Shown: positions 49,516-58,248 of the stretch, one piece after another | How positions within the stretch are numbered: the stretch's first letter is position 1 | Layout of the letters: every line of letters starts with the position of its first letter | Assembly: GCF_003201675.2 (NCBI RefSeq) | Contig: NZ_CP029287.2 | Span: forward strand, 1,426,001 to 1,490,000 | Origin: Metallosphaera hakonensis JCM 8857 = DSM 7519 | Lineage (GTDB): Archaea > Thermoproteota > Thermoprotei_A > Sulfolobales > Sulfolobaceae | DNA length: 64,000 nt | Direction: 5' to 3' | The notes under the pieces: model-generated | What the model was told of the DNA's origin: nothing | Seen by the model: the letters and a program-made list of their open reading frames with translations, nothing else | Databases searched by the model: none | Program-made: the position numbers and the translations under genes

Positions 49516-50064
49516 TCATAGCTTCACCCATTTAAACATTATGTACTTGATTTCATCAGTGTGAAGGTTAACTATTGCCAAAACTAACTTCTTTCTTGTA
49601 CTATGGGAAACTCTTCCATAACTCATTAGCTCGTTCACTGAAATCTGGTCTGTCCCATCTATTACTGAGACCACAAAGGGTGCATGTTCTACACCAGGAC
49701 CTAAAGTGTATATAGCGAAGTCTGAACCGAATTTTATGCCTGACCTTACAACAAATCCTCTTTTCTTTAAATCTTTATAAACTATGTAAAGGGGTCTAAA
49801 CTTATTAATCATAGAGGTAGCGTATGTTTCGAGATTTTTTTGGTCCATTGGTTCACCCTGGTACCTTACATCCAACAATCCCTGTTCCATCAAGTAGAGG
49901 CCCTCTACAAGAGAGAGTTCGAGAGGTCTGATGATATCCTTGGGTGATTTAGGTTTAGCTATAGCCAAAGGTTTTCCATAAAACCCCATTCCATAGAGGG
50001 CCTTTGCCTCATCTAAATTAAAAACGACGATTCTATCTCCCAGCAACTCACCTGTAAATCTCAT
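49516..50064 (-). CDS. endA: tRNA-splicing endonuclease catalytic subunit EndA
   Basis: A 182-residue endonuclease that cuts bulge-helix-bulge motifs in pre-tRNA and some pre-mRNA. The catalytic triad is visible: Tyr in FAIYTLGPG, His in GVEHAPF and Lys in STRKKLVLA. Crenarchaeal enzymes are heterotetramers with a second, non-catalytic subunit that is not seen in this window. Likely substrates in this window are both tRNA-Ser transcripts and cbf5 mRNA. Its start codon overlaps the stop of the PhoU-like gene by one base. Confidence 0.94.
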   Translation of the reverse strand: MRFTGELLGDRIVVFNLDEAKALYGMGFYGKPLAIAKPKSPKDIIRPLELSLVEGLYLMEQGLLDVRYQGEPMDQKNLETYATSMINKFRPLYIVYKDLKKRGFVVRSGIKFGSDFAIYTLGPGVEHAPFVVSVIDGTDQISVNELMSYGRVSHSTRKKLVLAIVNLHTDEIKYIMFKWVKL

Positions 50065-50699
50065 TACAACCTCCCGAAGGCTATATAGGTTATTGACGTG
50101 GCAGAGTCTCTGATCATGTCTTCACTGTCTTCCAATCTGTCCGCCACATCTTTCATAAGCATTACATATATTAAATCGTCATATTTTTTCTCAAACAATT
50201 TTAGCTCTAGGCTTCTATAGAGATCATCAACTTCTTCTTCCAGTTTCATTATATTTCTTGCAGACTCAACCGATTTTTGCGCATTGATAGAGAGTAGCCT
50301 AAGGGATTCCACTAAATGAGTCAGTGAAGCAAGCAATTTTTCTGCTATAATAGTTATTAATTTATATAATAACTCGTCTATTTGTGTTCCCCTAGATATC
50401 AACACGCTAAGTCTGTAGGAGGCTGCATCTAGATTTTGAGAGATCTTTTCTAGGTTATTTAGCACGTCTATATAAAGATCCTTGTCCTGTATTCCTTCCT
50501 TTATTCTTATTATGTACTCCCCTAGCATGAACTTATCCATTTCCACGCTGTTCTTTATACCATTTATCTTAGAGTAGACCTGCATTGGCGTGGCTGCCTC
50601 TCCTGACTTCATCAGTTCATACAAAGTTCGGACTTGATCTATAACCTTGAGAGATATCTGTTGTAGTCTTTCTTCAAGGTTCATGTGAGCAATACTCAT
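50064..50699 (-). CDS. PhoU-like/DUF47 helical protein
   Basis: A 211-residue all-helical protein resembling the PhoU/DUF47 family, with the acidic [26 protein letters not shown] and [21 protein letters not shown] segments that bind metal clusters in PhoU. No phosphate transporter is adjacent. A TATA-like TTTTTAAACC near 50722-50730, 27 bp upstream, supports ATG 50699 and an independent leaderless promoter. It is transcribed into endA. Confidence 0.72.
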   Translation of the reverse strand: MSIAHMNLEERLQQISLKVIDQVRTLYELMKSGEAATPMQVYSKINGIKNSVEMDKFMLGEYIIRIKEGIQDKDLYIDVLNNLEKISQNLDAASYRLSVLISRGTQIDELLYKLITIIAEKLLASLTHLVESLRLLSINAQKSVESARNIMKLEEEVDDLYRSLELKLFEKKYDDLIYVMLMKDVADRLEDSEDMIRDSATSITYIAFGRL

Positions 50700-50722
50700 T
50701 GTCTTGTTAGTGTAATAATGGT

Positions 50723-51127
50723 TTAAAAACTAAGCTTGGAAGTCATCTCAATCAATTTCTCAAGCTGGTCTATATCCTCCCTAATATCCAGTGTGACTCC
50801 AACTTTCCTCAGTAAAATTTCGGCACTTTTCAATAGCTCAATTTCATCGTTGAAGCCAATAAGGCCAAGATAATTTACTATGCCTTGAGTCTCCTCTTTT
50901 ATTCTTAGATCTGAGACGAAGGAAAAATGATCAAGTATTATCCTCAGGCCATCATAAATTTCCTTTCTAGTTCTCCTCATCCTCCTTACGATTCTAGTAC
51001 ACCTTTCTACGTCAGGCTGATTGATGGCTATGATGTTCTCCAGTTGTGCAAGGTTATCAGAGTGGTTTTGTATGACCTCCTCAAACTTCACTAATACATC
51101 TCTTATTTTCTGTTCACTTTCCATCAA
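50723..51127 (-). CDS. Hypothetical helical protein
   Basis: Not recognised. The 134-residue protein is predominantly helical with heptad-like runs ([56 protein letters not shown]). It overlaps the upstream 116-residue gene by 4 bp, so it belongs to the glyS transcript. The similar helical character of the next protein (PhoU-like) suggests possible partnership. Confidence 0.6.
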   Translation of the reverse strand: MMESEQKIRDVLVKFEEVIQNHSDNLAQLENIIAINQPDVERCTRIVRRMRRTRKEIYDGLRIILDHFSFVSDLRIKEETQGIVNYLGLIGFNDEIELLKSAEILLRKVGVTLDIREDIDQLEKLIEMTSKLSF

Positions 51128-51474
51128 ACAGACCTCAGGGTTACGGTGCTATTATCCTCTATCCCAAGTTTCAGCATGTCCTCAGGGCTAGCCCAGATTT
51201 CTATCTCGGGAAGACTATCCTGAACTAGAACTTTTAGTCTTAATTTTTTCCCCTTAACGGAGATTTCTACGTCATTCTTTACACTTAGCTCCTTAACCAG
51301 TTTAGATGAGACTAGAACAGTTCCACTTTTAACCTCTGGCCTCTTCCTAACCTTTACTCTCTTCTCCCTAAGTACCCCTTTTTCTCTACCTTTTAGGGCT
51401 GAAGCCGGAGGAATTATACTAACAAGGGATTTGATATCCGATTTTTTCTCTTCCTCCGTGTTCTCAGGATTCAT
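51124..51474 (-). CDS. Hypothetical protein with small beta domain
   Basis: Not recognised. The 116 residues comprise an acidic start, a basic middle ([22 protein letters not shown]) and a C-terminal beta-rich segment [35 protein letters not shown]. The latter resembles one lobe of an AbrB/double-psi type barrel. It starts within the glyS stop region (4-bp overlap). Confidence 0.58.
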   Translation of the reverse strand: MNPENTEEEKKSDIKSLVSIIPPASALKGREKGVLREKRVKVRKRPEVKSGTVLVSSKLVKELSVKNDVEISVKGKKLRLKVLVQDSLPEIEIWASPEDMLKLGIEDNSTVTLRSV

Positions 51475-53186
51475 TTTTTCGCCTCTCCTGCTATCATACT
51501 AAACTCTTGCCCGCTAAATAACTTGTCCATTATGGTTTCAAGATGTTCTATTTTAACTCTGACCTGTTCCCATGAATCTCTATCTCTAATAGTGACTGCA
51601 TTATCATCGAGGGTTTGGGGATCTATTGTTATAGCATAGGGAACTCCTATCTCATCTACTCTTGCATATCTTTTACCTATACTTCCAGTGTCATCATATA
51701 ACACTTCATATTTTCTTCTCAGGATTTCGTGTACTTCCTTAGCTTTTTTGATTAGTTCCTCCTTTTCAAGAAGCGGGAAGACAGCTATATGGTACGGCGC
51801 TATTTCCTTGGGTAAGGACAACACCACTCTATCTTTCTTCTCCCTGTAAGCTGAAAGTATGCTTAGGTAGAGGCATCTCTCTACACCAAAAGAGGGCTCG
51901 ACTACATGGGGATAGAATTTCGTGCCGTGTTCTTTCTCCTCCCGTTCTATTACATTTACGAACTCAGACAACGGAACTCCAGAAACCTGGACCCTTCTTT
52001 CCAATAATTCATTAATCTGCTCAGGTGATTTGCCAGAAATCATAGTCATGACCTCTCTCTGTAGATCTGGATTCACTTTCAGTTTATCTCTATTAATTAT
52101 TACAGTTTTTCGTTTTACTACTCTAGGTTGGTCAAATTTTTTGAAAACAGTAAGATCTTCATTACTAAATTTAGAATGTCTACTTAAGTCGTAATTTCCC
52201 CTATACGCGTGGCCTGATATCTCAACTTTCTCACCCATGAGTTCCACTATCTGATCAAAGGTTTGAGACGAATAGTGAGCCCTTTCATGAGGGAGCTTCT
52301 CCTCGAACAGGAAGTTACTACTTGGAATTCCAAGGGACTGCACGAATCTTGATGCGGAAGCCATCCAGAATGCCATCCAAGGGTTAACAACCAATTTCTC
52401 CTCTACCATGTCTTTTACCTTTACTAAGACTGGATCTCCACCTTTCTCCTTGGCATCTTTAAAAAGTACCCTAAATTCCTCATTATAATACTTGTTAAGC
52501 CAAGGAACTTCATTATCCTCGGGATCTATGAAGAATTCTACCTCCATAATTGCAAACTCTCTCATTCTAACTAGACCTTGTCTAGGAGATATTTCGTTTC
52601 TGGCCACTCTTCCGATCTGAGCTATGCCGAGGGGAAGTTTCTGTCTACTGGTCTCATAGACTCTCTTGAAAGCTGTGAACATTCCCTGTGCAGTTTCTGG
52701 TCTAAGATAACCAGTAGATCCGGAGTAAGGTCCTATATTAGTCGAAAATAACAAATTAAAGTTGCGAACTTCTCCTAGCTCTCCTCCACACGCGGGACAT
52801 TTCAACCCCTTTTCTGATATAAGAGAGGTTAGCTCGGACGGTTTTAGTCCCTCTACGTTAATCTTAAGCGTATCCTCAATAAGGTGATCAGCCCTATAGA
52901 TCTTGTGGCACTTGGTACACTCGACAATTGGATCGGTGAAATTGTCCACATGACCACTGGCCTCAAGAACTTTTGAGGGAGTTATCAATGGAGACTCAAT
53001 TTCCACAACGAATTCGCTGTTCTCCTCTACAAATATTCTCCTCCACGTCTGAATAATCTTGTTCCTTATTCTTGTTCCCACAGGCCCAATATCATATAGC
53101 CCTGCTACTCCTCCATATATCTCATATGAGGGCCAAAATATTCCTCTTCTTTTCGCTAGCTCAATCACTTTGTCTGATTCTGGCAT
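51471..53186 (-). CDS. glyS: Glycyl-tRNA synthetase
   Basis: A class II synthetase of the archaeal/eukaryal alpha-2 type, 571 residues. Motif 2-like [33 protein letters not shown] and motif 3-like [16 protein letters not shown] are present. A zinc-binding pair (CTKCHK, CPACGG) lies at residues about 90-145. The C-terminal anticodon-binding domain shows [11 protein letters not shown] and [25 protein letters not shown]. It diverges from speB over a 51-bp gap with a single TATA core and heads a five-gene transcript. Confidence 0.96.
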   Translation of the reverse strand: MPESDKVIELAKRRGIFWPSYEIYGGVAGLYDIGPVGTRIRNKIIQTWRRIFVEENSEFVVEIESPLITPSKVLEASGHVDNFTDPIVECTKCHKIYRADHLIEDTLKINVEGLKPSELTSLISEKGLKCPACGGELGEVRNFNLLFSTNIGPYSGSTGYLRPETAQGMFTAFKRVYETSRQKLPLGIAQIGRVARNEISPRQGLVRMREFAIMEVEFFIDPEDNEVPWLNKYYNEEFRVLFKDAKEKGGDPVLVKVKDMVEEKLVVNPWMAFWMASASRFVQSLGIPSSNFLFEEKLPHERAHYSSQTFDQIVELMGEKVEISGHAYRGNYDLSRHSKFSNEDLTVFKKFDQPRVVKRKTVIINRDKLKVNPDLQREVMTMISGKSPEQINELLERRVQVSGVPLSEFVNVIEREEKEHGTKFYPHVVEPSFGVERCLYLSILSAYREKKDRVVLSLPKEIAPYHIAVFPLLEKEELIKKAKEVHEILRRKYEVLYDDTGSIGKRYARVDEIGVPYAITIDPQTLDDNAVTIRDRDSWEQVRVKIEHLETIMDKLFSGQEFSMIAGEAKK

Positions 53187-53210
53187 GTGACCCTTTCATA
53201 TAGCCGAGCT

Positions 53211-53216
53211 TATAAA
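53211..53216. promoter_or_regulatory. Shared palindromic TATA core, glyS/speB
   Basis: TTATAA (within CTTATAAAC, 53209-53217) is centred 27.5 bp from the glyS ATG at 53186 and 24.5 bp from the speB ATG at 53238. It can therefore serve both divergent leaderless genes. Confidence 0.55.
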
Positions 53217-53237
53217 CTTCCTCAGTTATCCATAGTT

Positions 53238-54119
53238 ATGTCTGACCCAAGACTACTATATTTAAACGAAACTCCTCAAAAATTTGGATTATTCAAGAGT
53301 AAATCTCCCTTCGCAATAGTTGGAATACCAATGGATATAACGAGCAGTTTTAGACCGGGGAGCAGATTTGCTCCACAAAAAATAAGACATGTATCTCAAT
53401 TTATAGAATTCCTCTCAATTAGGTCTGGTGTTGACATGTCGGAGGTAGGGTTTGTTGACTTTGGAGACATAATTCTCCATCCTTCTGATGTGGAGGAGAA
53501 CGTAGAAAGAATATCTCAAGTAATCAGTTACATTTCGGAGTTAAATAAGGTCGTTATATCCATAGGCGGAGAGCACACCATCACCGTAGGGACAGTTTTA
53601 GGGATAAAGGCTGACTGTGTTCTCAGCTTTGATGCTCATCTTGATCTAAGGGACGAATACATGGGTTACAGGTATGATCACGCCTGCGTTCAACGCAGAC
53701 TTAGTGAAAAGGGAGTTAAGATTATGGAGATCGGCAATAGAGCAATGGGAAGAGATGAGATCGAATATGCCAAGGCATCTGGGATACCGTTTATAACTTC
53801 ACATGAAGTAAAAACGCTTGGAGTCAGAGAAGTAGCCATGAGGGTTGTGAATTTTCTTAAGCCATGCAATAGAATTTACATAACATATGATATGGACGCC
53901 ATAGATCCTTCATATGCACCCGGGGTTGCTACGCCTGAACCTGAAGGATTAGATCCATCAACGGTTTTAGATATAATGAATCTAGTGGCTGATAAGAGAG
54001 TTGTTGGTTTCGATGTAGTGGAAGTCTCTCCGTCCTACGATCCCACTGAGATAACCTCTGTACTTGGAGCCAAACTGATTCTTGAAACTGCTGCAAAGAT
54101 AAAAACTAAATTGCTTTAA
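53238..54119 (+). CDS. speB: Agmatinase (arginase-family ureohydrolase)
   Basis: A 293-residue manganese ureohydrolase. Metal ligands are visible in GGEHTITVG (His), [11 protein letters not shown] (Asp-His-Asp) and [13 protein letters not shown] (Asp-Asp). Archaeal members usually hydrolyse agmatine to putrescine for polyamine synthesis, though arginase or related activity cannot be excluded. ATG 53238 fits the TATA position; the frame open to 53187 crosses that promoter. The end overlaps rpoP by 14 bp on the opposite strand. Confidence 0.88.
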   Translation: MSDPRLLYLNETPQKFGLFKSKSPFAIVGIPMDITSSFRPGSRFAPQKIRHVSQFIEFLSIRSGVDMSEVGFVDFGDIILHPSDVEENVERISQVISYISELNKVVISIGGEHTITVGTVLGIKADCVLSFDAHLDLRDEYMGYRYDHACVQRRLSEKGVKIMEIGNRAMGRDEIEYAKASGIPFITSHEVKTLGVREVAMRVVNFLKPCNRIYITYDMDAIDPSYAPGVATPEPEGLDPSTVLDIMNLVADKRVVGFDVVEVSPSYDPTEITSVLGAKLILETAAKIKTKLL

Positions 54120-54255
54120 CTGCCTTAATTGTCGGCTTTCTTATCATATATAGGATATTGTATCCACAATAGGGGCATCTAACACCAGGCAAAACCCTCA
54201 ATTTATCACTGTCAAAAGTCTTCCAGCACTTCCCACATCTAAATAAATCAGTCAT
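54106..54255 (-). CDS. rpoP: RNA polymerase subunit Rpo12 (P)
   Basis: A 49-residue zinc-ribbon subunit, homologous to eukaryotic Rpb12. The zinc ligands are CGKC and CPYCG ([10 protein letters not shown] and [10 protein letters not shown]), and the C-terminal [11 protein letters not shown] is the conserved tail. The gene is short and overlaps the speB end, so it is easily missed. A TATA-like GATTTAAAAC near 54286-54295 with a short leader is a likely promoter. Confidence 0.95.
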   Translation of the reverse strand: MTDLFRCGKCWKTFDSDKLRVLPGVRCPYCGYNILYMIRKPTIKAVKAI

Positions 54256-54347
54256 AACCTATCTATTCTCAACTCTTGCTCTATGTTTTAAATCTAACCG
54301 TGAATAGAAAAGCCTAAAAAGGTGCTCTCATAATATGATGTTACAAA

Positions 54348-54647
54348 ATGGCAGACAATTTGTGTGGAGGACTTCCACCCGAAATATGTGAACAGTTGAA
54401 TAAAGAAGAGCAGTTTATAAAGATAAAGCTTGAAAAAAGAAGATATGGTAAAGAGGTAACAGTTATTGAGGGTTTAGGTGAAGACGCTGATCTAAAAAAG
54501 ATAGCTTCAGAATTAAAGTCCAAGTTGGCAGCAGGGGGAACGGTGAAAAATGGGCGAATCGAGATCCAAGGAGATCATAGAGATAGAGCAAGGGACTTGC
54601 TAGTTAAGTTAGGTTTTCCAGAGTCCAATATAACAGTAATTGAATAA
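54348..54647 (+). CDS. eif1: Translation initiation factor aIF1 (SUI1)
   Basis: A 99-residue factor that scrutinises start-codon recognition. The SUI1 fold signature [49 protein letters not shown] is complete. The N-terminus carries [17 protein letters not shown]. It lies convergent to tfb with only 13 bp between the ends. Confidence 0.96.
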   Translation: MADNLCGGLPPEICEQLNKEEQFIKIKLEKRRYGKEVTVIEGLGEDADLKKIASELKSKLAAGGTVKNGRIEIQGDHRDRARDLLVKLGFPESNITVIE

Positions 54648-54660
54648 AAAGAGAAATAGG

Positions 54661-55578
54661 TTATTGATTTTGTATCTCTATCTTTAGCTCTTGTATAAGT
54701 TCCTTATATCTATTTCTAACCGTAACCTCAGTTACGCCTGCAACTTGGGCAATTTCTTTTTGAGTACGCCTCTCCTCGTTCAGAAGAGCAGCTATATATA
54801 TCGCTGCAGCAGCCAATCCAGCGGGATCTTTACCTGCAGTGAGCCCTACATTTTTAGCCTTTTCAAGGATTTCAGCTGCAAGTTTCATGGAAGCACCGCT
54901 TAGGCCTAGAAGTGATCCGATTCTAGTTACGTAATCTTTAGGATCGCTTACTGGTACATCGACATTAAGTTCTCTCAGGAGAAGTCTATAGCATCGAGCT
55001 ACCTCTTTTCTATTTGCTTTAGTGTACTGCGCAATTTCATCTAATGTCCTGGCGATCTTCATTCTCCTGCATGAGGCATAGATTGCAGCAGCGACCACAC
55101 TCTCTATAGACCTACCTCTAACCAGGCCCTTTTCCACTGCCTTTCTATAGATTAATGCCCCTTCATCTTTTACTGATTTTGGCAGTCCAAGGAGGTTACT
55201 TATTCTCTCTAACTCATTCATAGCCTGAGCTAGATTCCTATCTATTGAACTCTGAATTCTAGCCCGTATTTGCCACTTTCTCCACCTTAGAACCTCCAAC
55301 CTTCTTTTTGGATCTAGATTTCTTCCTATAGCATCCTTATCCTTCCAGTCAATAAGTGTTGATAACCCTCGATCATGAATTGTCTGATTTAACGGTCCCC
55401 CAACTCTACTCCTCTTTTCTTTCTCCTCAGGTGTAAATGCTCTCCATTCAGGACCCTGATCTACAATTCTTTCCTCAATAACCTCTCCCGTTTCGGTGCA
55501 TATGTACTCCCCCCTGTCTGCATCGAAAATAATTTTATCGGGAGGGCACTCGCTCCCAGACGAATTATCTTTACTCAT
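54661..55578 (-). CDS. tfb1: Transcription initiation factor TFB1
   Basis: The archaeal TFIIB homologue that bridges TBP and polymerase (305 residues from ATG 55578, which follows GGTGAAGGTT). The N-terminal ribbon has only two cysteines (CPPD...CTETG) instead of four, as in Sulfolobus TFB1. The B-reader/linker [21 protein letters not shown] precedes two cyclin folds. The C-terminal helix-turn-helix [20 protein letters not shown] contacts the BRE. A TATA-like AATTTATAAATG near 55618-55629 gives a leader of about 20 nt. Confidence 0.95.
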   Translation of the reverse strand: MSKDNSSGSECPPDKIIFDADRGEYICTETGEVIEERIVDQGPEWRAFTPEEKEKRSRVGGPLNQTIHDRGLSTLIDWKDKDAIGRNLDPKRRLEVLRWRKWQIRARIQSSIDRNLAQAMNELERISNLLGLPKSVKDEGALIYRKAVEKGLVRGRSIESVVAAAIYASCRRMKIARTLDEIAQYTKANRKEVARCYRLLLRELNVDVPVSDPKDYVTRIGSLLGLSGASMKLAAEILEKAKNVGLTAGKDPAGLAAAAIYIAALLNEERRTQKEIAQVAGVTEVTVRNRYKELIQELKIEIQNQ

Positions 55579-55763
55579 AACCTTCACCATGCGTAAAACT
55601 TAAGATCACACAGAAACATTTATAAATTTTACTTTGACCACTATATAAACTTTTCTATTTGTTAAGACCTACAAGTTCTAGAAATAGAGCCATGACTTCA
55701 CAAGAGTATGATTCATGATGTCGCAAAACATCAAATACTCCCCTAATTTCATCATGTCATATT

Positions 55764-55788
55764 TCCTTATTGGGTCTTTTAATAAGGA
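55764..55788 (-). terminator. Hairpin downstream of the DUF131 gene
   Basis: TCCTTATT and AATAAGGA are perfect inverted repeats around a 9-nt loop, 19 bp after the end of the minus-strand membrane-protein gene. It could end that transcript or shield its 3' end. The surrounding 216-bp gap holds no other gene that I trust. Confidence 0.3.
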
Positions 55789-55806
55789 CGTTTTCAGTTT
55801 CTAGTA

Positions 55807-56058
55807 TCATTGAGACTTTCTAAATATCCAGATGGATCCCAGGAAGAATATAATGGCGATAATTGTAAAAATGAGCCCTATTATCATTAAGGGTATTAAG
55901 TTTCCCTCACTCCCTTTACCAAAAATAATTGGTATTGGACCTATCAGAACTACTCCCCCCACAGTAGAGTTAGAGGGCGAAATACTGGATACTGAACCAG
56001 CAAAGACAAGGGCAAAACCAATAAGGATAACGATTATCCCAATTAGGGTTAATCTCAT
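55807..56058 (-). CDS. Small membrane protein, DUF131/TIGR00304-like
   Basis: An 83-residue protein with two hydrophobic helices, LTLIGIIVILIGFALVFAG at the N-terminus and LIPLMIIGLIFTIIAIIFFLG near the C-terminus. They flank a short loop with GPIPIIFGKG, the motif I associate with the DUF131 archaeal family. Function is unknown. A TATA-like element about 26 bp upstream supports ATG 56058 rather than the much longer open frame. Confidence 0.68.
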   Translation of the reverse strand: MRLTLIGIIVILIGFALVFAGSVSSISPSNSTVGGVVLIGPIPIIFGKGSEGNLIPLMIIGLIFTIIAIIFFLGSIWIFRKSQ

Positions 56059-56117
56059 AATATCAGACTCTCTGATCTCCTTTATATTGGTGACTAGGGT
56101 TGTATAAGGGCAATATA

Positions 56118-56996
56118 ATGACAGTTCTTGCCAGGGATAAAGAGATAGCGAAACATATCTCAGAGAAGTTTGGAAAACTTCATGAAGATGGAAAGGTAAG
56201 GATATTTTATAGAAGGAATGGGGATTATATAAGATCCATATTAACATCGGCTGAATATCCAGATAAAATTCTTGAGTTAGCTGAGATAGTCAGCTTATCC
56301 TCTAAGCATTTCGTTTACGTTGGAGAAAATCTTTCCTGGGTGGAAGGCGAATTGGCTCTCCTAGCTACTGCATCTGGTTCTAACGTGTTCGTAGTTACCA
56401 ATAGGCCAGAGAGTGATATCAGAAAGGTGTTTAAGGGAACTTCGTTGGAGTCCGCCCCAGTTATACCAGAACCAGTTGATGATGAGACTGTAATGGCGGA
56501 TGAAGGGGTTGCATACATAGATAAAGCATTTGTGGTCAAGGGAGTAGGTGTTGTAGTTACAGGTTTTTCGAGGATGGAAATAAAGGTTCATGATAAATTG
56601 GTTCTTCTGCCCTCAATGAAGGAAACGGAGGTGAAAAGTATTCAAGTCCTTGATGAAGACCAAGAGTCAGTGGGACCAGGTATTAGGATTGGGTTAGCAC
56701 TCAGAAATGTTAAGGAAGACGAAGTTAAGGAATCCTATTTAATGGTAAAACCCGCTGTAAAGGCCGAGAAGGAATTCTCGGGTAAGGGTGTTATATTTCC
56801 TTGGAGTCAGAGCATGGATGGACAGTTTCATTTTGTAAGTTATGGAGTATCTGTTACAGGATCTTTGACGAAAGATGGGGACATGATGAAAATAACCCTA
56901 AATCAGCCAATGCCGAAACCAAAAAGGTTTATCATTTTAAACGTGAACGCTAAGCAAGGAAAACCTAGAGTGGTAGGCTACATGATACCAGATTAG
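56118..56996 (+). CDS. EF-Tu domain 2-like protein without GTPase domain
   Basis: A 292-residue protein whose middle carries an elongation-factor domain 2 barrel (AYIDKAFVVKGVGVVVTGFSRMEIKVHDKLVLLP, GIRIGLALRNVKEDEVK). The N-terminal region resembles no G domain: no GXXXXGKS, DXXG or NKXD motifs are present. The organisation recalls SelB/EF-1A-derived proteins that have lost GTP binding. It might regulate or bind translation factors. It diverges from the DUF131 gene with a 59-bp gap. Confidence 0.72.
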   Translation: MTVLARDKEIAKHISEKFGKLHEDGKVRIFYRRNGDYIRSILTSAEYPDKILELAEIVSLSSKHFVYVGENLSWVEGELALLATASGSNVFVVTNRPESDIRKVFKGTSLESAPVIPEPVDDETVMADEGVAYIDKAFVVKGVGVVVTGFSRMEIKVHDKLVLLPSMKETEVKSIQVLDEDQESVGPGIRIGLALRNVKEDEVKESYLMVKPAVKAEKEFSGKGVIFPWSQSMDGQFHFVSYGVSVTGSLTKDGDMMKITLNQPMPKPKRFIILNVNAKQGKPRVVGYMIPD

Positions 56997-56997
56997 G

Positions 56998-58248
56998 TCA
57001 TTTATAGAGAAGACACGAAACCTCCCTGTTAGCGCTTTCTTTGAACAGAGCCGGGGTATCGTAGCCTGATATCTTAACTTCTCCATCCCCCGTTACATCG
57101 ACTATCGCTGTTAGCGATCTGATAGTCTCCTTTTCCTCGTCTATCACTTTCCTTAGCTCCTCTATATTGACGTTATCGACAAATAGTTTACCATCTTTAA
57201 TTACTAGGTTTGATTTCTCAAATAGATTGTAGTACTTGCCTTGAATTAGATAGTTCAAATCTTCCATTATTTCATCTATGGTCCATCCGCATTTGTTGAA
57301 TGCCATGGGACATCTGGGATGAAATACGCAACCTCTTGGAGGCGTTATTAGGTTTGGCGGATCCCCCTTTAGAATTATTCTTTTCCTGCTCGATCCAGGT
57401 TCCGGTCTCGGGACTGAAGAGATCAAAGCCATTGTATAGGGGTGCTTTGGATTGTTTAGAACACTTTCTTTATCCCCTATTTCCATTAGTTTCCCTGAAT
57501 ACATAACAGCTACCCTACTCGCCATGTAACTTACTACAGCAATATTATGCGTGATCAAAGCCATTGTTATATTCTTTCTCCTCCTAAGCTCATTAAGCAG
57601 GTTCAGTATCTGGGCTTGTACTGAGACGTCTAAGGCACTAGTGGGTTCGTCCAATATTAGTAGATCAGGATCAGTTGCCAATGCCCTGGCTATTGCAACT
57701 CTCTGTCTTTGCCCTCCCGAAAGTTCGTGAGGATACCTCATAGCGAAGTTCTTAGGAAGCCCAACTTCCTCCAACAAGTCATAAACTCTCTTTCTTGCCT
57801 CGTCTCCCTTGAGATATCCTGTGGAAATCATGGGTTCCATGATTACGTCCAGTATTCTGTACCTGGGATCAATAGACGAATACGGGTCTTGGAAAACCAT
57901 GTTCATTCTAGTCCTTAATTTCCTAAGTTCTGGCCCCTTCTTAGAAAGAAGGGAATACCTCTGAGAAATCTCTTTAATTTTCTTCTCGTCCCTAGTAAGG
58001 ATGGCTTCCTCGTATTCCTTTAATTCATCCTCAGGAGCGTCAAATAAAATTTCACCAGCAGTAGGCTCTAGGAGTCTTATTAGTAATCGACCCAGGGTTG
58101 ACTTCCCAGACCCACTTTCCCCAACTATCCCGAGGACTTCACCTTTGTTAATTTTTATGGTTACATCATCTACAGCCTTCACATATAGGTTTTTGAACGC
58201 TGTTCCCCTGACAGGGAAATACTTTTTCAGGTTAAAGGCTCCTATCAC
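56998..58248 (-). CDS. Peptide ABC transporter ATP-binding protein (OppF/DppF-like)
   Basis: A 416-residue ATPase. It shows Walker A GESGSGKS, Q-loop VFQDPYSSIDPRY, signature LSGGQRQRVAIARAL and Walker B LLILDEPTSALD. The Opp-type cysteine motif follows: GCVFHPRCPMAFNKCG. About 100 extra C-terminal residues (from roughly 315) carry a small beta segment AIVDVTGDGEVKISGYD and a final cysteine. An insert between Walker A and the Q-loop (KEYEEAILTRDEKKIKEISQRY) is also longer than usual. It is last in the transporter operon, overlapping the OppD-like gene by 4 bp. Confidence 0.9.
   Translation of the reverse strand: MIGAFNLKKYFPVRGTAFKNLYVKAVDDVTIKINKGEVLGIVGESGSGKSTLGRLLIRLLEPTAGEILFDAPEDELKEYEEAILTRDEKKIKEISQRYSLLSKKGPELRKLRTRMNMVFQDPYSSIDPRYRILDVIMEPMISTGYLKGDEARKRVYDLLEEVGLPKNFAMRYPHELSGGQRQRVAIARALATDPDLLILDEPTSALDVSVQAQILNLLNELRRRKNITMALITHNIAVVSYMASRVAVMYSGKLMEIGDKESVLNNPKHPYTMALISSVPRPEPGSSRKRIILKGDPPNLITPPRGCVFHPRCPMAFNKCGWTIDEIMEDLNYLIQGKYYNLFEKSNLVIKDGKLFVDNVNIEELRKVIDEEKETIRSLTAIVDVTGDGEVKISGYDTPALFKESANREVSCLLYK

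Noticed and set aside
55680-55760. Third box C/D RNA or small ORF upstream of TFB1
   Set aside because: A minus-strand ATGATGA occurs but no D box follows at a usable distance; the 25-codon frame there has no supporting signal.
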